Assembly (NCBI RefSeq): GCF_002051585.1
Contig: NZ_MZGX01000022.1
Location: forward strand, 31,841 to 95,840
Origin: Ruminiclostridium hungatei
GTDB taxonomy: Bacteria > Bacillota > Clostridia > Acetivibrionales > DSM-1351
Length of the DNA stretch: 64,000 bases
Direction: 5' to 3'
In this document: piece after piece, positions 61,529 through 64,000 of the stretch
Position numbering within the stretch: position 1 is the first letter of the stretch
Layout: every line of letters starts with the position of its first letter
Position numbers and translations under genes: made by a program
The notes under the pieces: model-generated
The model's database searches: none
Told to the model about the DNA's origin: nothing
The model's input: only the letters and a program-made list of their open reading frames with translations

Positions 61529-63856
61529 TCAATCCTTGCTGTATGTCACCCTTAACATTTCATCCATGGAGGTGGTGCCTTCCTTAACCCGTATGATGCA
61601 ACTGTCTCTCAGGGTATGCATCCCAAGGCCTATTGAAAGCTCCTTCAGCTCGTCGGATGTGCAATTTTTTGCTATCATCTCCCTGTGCTTTCTGGTAATA
61701 TTCATAATTTCGTAAATTGCAATTCTTCCTTTGTAGCCTGAATTGTTACATTCATTGCAGCCCGTTGGCCTATAGATTTTTACCTCCTCATCCGTTTCAA
61801 GTTTTAACATGGCCTTTTCATTTTCGTCAGGGATATGCTCCTCTTTACATGCCGGGCATAAGCGCCTTACCAGTCTCTGTGCAATAACACCCACAATTGA
61901 TGATGAAATAACAAAAGGCTCTATACCCATATCAATTATTCTGGTTATTGAACTTGCCGCATCATTGGTATGGAGCGTACTTAATACCAAGTGTCCGGTG
62001 ATAGCTGCTCTTGTAGCTATTTCAGCAGTTTCCCCGTCTCGAATTTCACCCACCATTATTATGTCGGGGTCCTGTCGGAGAAATGCTCTTAATGCGGAGC
62101 CAAAAGTAAGCCCTGCCTTTGAATTCACCTGCACCTGGTTTATGCCTTTGATAGCACATTCAACCGGGTCTTCAACTGTAAGAATATTTACATTTGGCTT
62201 GCTCAGTTCTCTTAGAGCGGTATACAGGGTAGTGGACTTTCCGCTTCCCGTCGGCCCGGTTACAAGTACAATTCCATGAGGGTTGTCCATAATGTCGTTA
62301 AAATTCTGCATATCATCGTCCAATAGTCCTAAATCCTTTTTCGAAACATTGAATGCATCCTTGTCTGCAATTCTGATTACCACTTTTTCGCCATGGACTG
62401 TAGGAAGTATGGAAACACGCATGTCAAAATTTTTCCTATTGACGGTAATAGTTATCCTTCCATCTTGAGGTATCCTCTTTTCAGCAATATTAAGAGCACT
62501 GATTATTTTTATTCTGGCAACCATGGAGGACAATATCTTCTTATCATGCTTCATTATTTCAAGCAGTTGACCGTCCACCCTGAAGCGGATGACTATACAA
62601 TCCTCATATGGCTCTATATGTATGTCACTTGCCCTTTGTGCAATAGCCTTTTGGAAAATAATATTGACCATTTTTACAATAGGAGCATTGGATACATCAC
62701 TTAAGTCGTTCAAATCCTCTTCTTGCTGTACAGTTTTTATTTCAACTGCGATTTCTTCATTTACCTTCTTCATCTCTTCATCAAGATCGGCATTGAAGAA
62801 TTCTTTCTGCTTATCTGCTATGAGGGTATCCACAGGAACTTCCAGTGTCTCTTCCGGCTGTGGTACAATTGGTTTCTCGTAGTATTGGTCTATTTTTTCA
62901 GATATGTATTCTTCTTTTGCAAGCAACGGTATGATTTCCATACCTGTCAGCAGTCTCAGATCGTCAAGTGCAAATACATCGGAAGGGTCAGCCATTGCGA
63001 CTTTAAGATTATCTCCATCCTGCTCCACAGGAATGAGATTATATCTTCTTGATAAATTTTCCTTGACCAGGCTTATTGTTTCAGCAGGAATTTCTACCTC
63101 TCTTAAATCTATAAAGGAGGTATTTAATTGAACTTCAAGAAACTTGAATAATACATGCTCCTGCACGAAGTTTTCTTTAACCAGTATTTCACCCAGCTTA
63201 CCGCCTTTATCAGCCTGTATCTGCAGGGCTTCTTCAAGCTTTTCCTCTGTGAGAACCCCGCTATTAACCAAAAGTCCTCCCAACTGACTTTTAAATATGG
63301 GAGAATTGCTCCTGTTTTGAACATCTAGTATCTTCTGAATCTTTGATTTATCCAAATCCGCCAGATCCTCTTCACTTAGACGCAGTTCCTTGAGCTGATC
63401 AATTTTTTCCTGTTTGATTTCCTTCTTATATGTCTTTTCAATGAGGCTCTCAATCTCTTTTTCTGCTCCTAAAACCTGATGGATTTGATATTTTGTGCAA
63501 AGTGCCAAATCATCCAAGGCATACAAATCCGCAGGGTCCTTCATTGCCACAAACAGACTGCTGCCATCCAACTTGTAAGGTATTGCACAATGCTTTCTTG
63601 CAACAGACTCAGGAATGGATTTTTGCAGGTTCATATCACCTAATTCCAAATTTTCCAAATCTGCAAACGCAATATTCATACTTTTTGCTCTGGCAAATAA
63701 TGCTTGTTTCTCAGTTATCACACCATTTTCAAGCAAAACATCAAGAATCGGCTTGTTTGCAGAAGCATTGAGACTCCAGGCTTCTTTTAGCTGGGCTATT
63801 TTTATGATGCCTTCCTCAAGAAGTATGTCTTCAATTTCTTTCTGAGCTGTATCCAA
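61529..63856 (-). CDS. pilB: type IV pilus extension ATPase PilB
   Basis: An ATPase of 775 residues from TTG 63856 (GAGGTG upstream). Residues 1-145 and about 190-330 are two MshEN-type domains. The motor follows: Walker A GPTGSGKSTT at 534-543, Walker B DPDIIMVGEIRD at 596-607, histidine box GHLVLSTLHT, and a zinc site from CPAC (667-670) and CNEC (700-703). PilB drives pilus extension. The usual leading arginine of the c-di-GMP motif is replaced in QLGGLLVNSG, so nucleotide control is uncertain. It is the first gene of the operon. Confidence 0.96.
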   Translation of the reverse strand: MDTAQKEIEDILLEEGIIKIAQLKEAWSLNASANKPILDVLLENGVITEKQALFARAKSMNIAFADLENLELGDMNLQKSIPESVARKHCAIPYKLDGSSLFVAMKDPADLYALDDLALCTKYQIHQVLGAEKEIESLIEKTYKKEIKQEKIDQLKELRLSEEDLADLDKSKIQKILDVQNRSNSPIFKSQLGGLLVNSGVLTEEKLEEALQIQADKGGKLGEILVKENFVQEHVLFKFLEVQLNTSFIDLREVEIPAETISLVKENLSRRYNLIPVEQDGDNLKVAMADPSDVFALDDLRLLTGMEIIPLLAKEEYISEKIDQYYEKPIVPQPEETLEVPVDTLIADKQKEFFNADLDEEMKKVNEEIAVEIKTVQQEEDLNDLSDVSNAPIVKMVNIIFQKAIAQRASDIHIEPYEDCIVIRFRVDGQLLEIMKHDKKILSSMVARIKIISALNIAEKRIPQDGRITITVNRKNFDMRVSILPTVHGEKVVIRIADKDAFNVSKKDLGLLDDDMQNFNDIMDNPHGIVLVTGPTGSGKSTTLYTALRELSKPNVNILTVEDPVECAIKGINQVQVNSKAGLTFGSALRAFLRQDPDIIMVGEIRDGETAEIATRAAITGHLVLSTLHTNDAASSITRIIDMGIEPFVISSSIVGVIAQRLVRRLCPACKEEHIPDENEKAMLKLETDEEVKIYRPTGCNECNNSGYKGRIAIYEIMNITRKHREMIAKNCTSDELKELSIGLGMHTLRDSCIIRVKEGTTSMDEMLRVTYSKD

Positions 63857-63978
63857 TGCAAATCACCTCATTAATATTATTTAATTTTGTATTAACAGAT
63901 GTAAATGATTAATTAGTCACAAATTAATAGTCATATTTTACGATTTTTTGTATTTATCATTATTTTTTTCTATTTTGT

Positions 63979-63990
63979 ATACATATGTAT
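63979..63990. repeat. 12-bp palindrome upstream of pilB
   Basis: ATACATATGTAT is self-complementary and lies about 120 bases before the pilB start in AT-rich DNA. It could be an operator for the pilus operon, but the window ends 10 bases later. No clean promoter was found between 63857 and 64000. Confidence 0.3.
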
Positions 63991-64000
63991 CCTATGGTAT

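Noticed and set aside
1..64000. tRNA, rRNA and CRISPR arrays
   Set aside because: No cloverleaf, rRNA core or regularly spaced direct repeats of CRISPR type were recognised on either strand.

Overview
The window looks like chromosome from a low-to-moderate GC, Gram-positive anaerobe of the class Clostridia. The evidence is the Firmicutes-style S10-spc-alpha ribosomal order, zinc-type S14 and S4, strong AGGAGG ribosome binding sites with several TTG/GTG starts, a type IV pilus locus without an outer-membrane secretin, and an ECF transporter core. A Ruminiclostridium/Acetivibrio-like cellulolytic clostridium is my best guess, by inference only. No rRNA, tRNA, CRISPR array or transposase gene was seen.

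Layout. (1) 1-4.0 kb, minus strand: a surface-glycan-type operon (FAD amine-oxidase/mutase-like protein, radical SAM/SPASM protein, membrane protein, NAD-dependent epimerase cut by the window edge). (2) 4.2-6.9 kb: LytTR regulator, DUF3021-like membrane protein, ABC ATPase and ABC-2 permease in one operon, with a clean promoter and a pair of direct repeats 21 bp apart just upstream. (3) 6.9-8.4 kb: TetR regulator plus flavodoxin-fold reductase. (4) 8.4-11.5 kb, AT-rich accessory DNA: a TOPRIM-like protein with an OLD/AAA15-like ATPase (a probable defence pair), then an HTH-Fic protein. (5) 11.8-15.0 kb: TetR and MFS exporter with three copies of one 19-bp operator, a methyltransferase and a small membrane protein.

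(6) 15.2-19.1 kb: rplM-rpsI with a leader and five phased 10-bp repeats upstream of the promoter, truA, ecfT and ecfA2. (7) 19.2-26.8 kb: a Dlt-like operon (adenylation enzyme, GNAT protein, carrier protein, MBOAT, and a fused SGNH-like/polysaccharide-deacetylase protein) and two divergent methyltransferases. These sit between ecfA2 and ecfA1, which are normally adjacent. (8) 26.9-28.2 kb: ecfA1 and a 215-bp MITE-like element. (9) 28.3-46.3 kb: the complete S10-spc-alpha cluster from rpsJ to rplQ, including secY, adk, map, infA, rpmJ and rpoA. Several of its spacers are unusually long and hold hairpins, a terminator-like stem or internal promoters.

(10) 46.4-63.9 kb: a type IV pilus operon (pilB, pilT, pilM, pilC, major pilin, minor pilins, pilN, pilO, a large PilX-like protein, a lipoprotein, the prepilin peptidase pilD) ending in a 1066-residue secreted multidomain protein. 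The housekeeping genes here make ribosomes, RNA polymerase alpha, the Sec channel and a vitamin-uptake energising module. The interleaved accessory islands build or modify the cell surface, defend against invaders or export toxic compounds.
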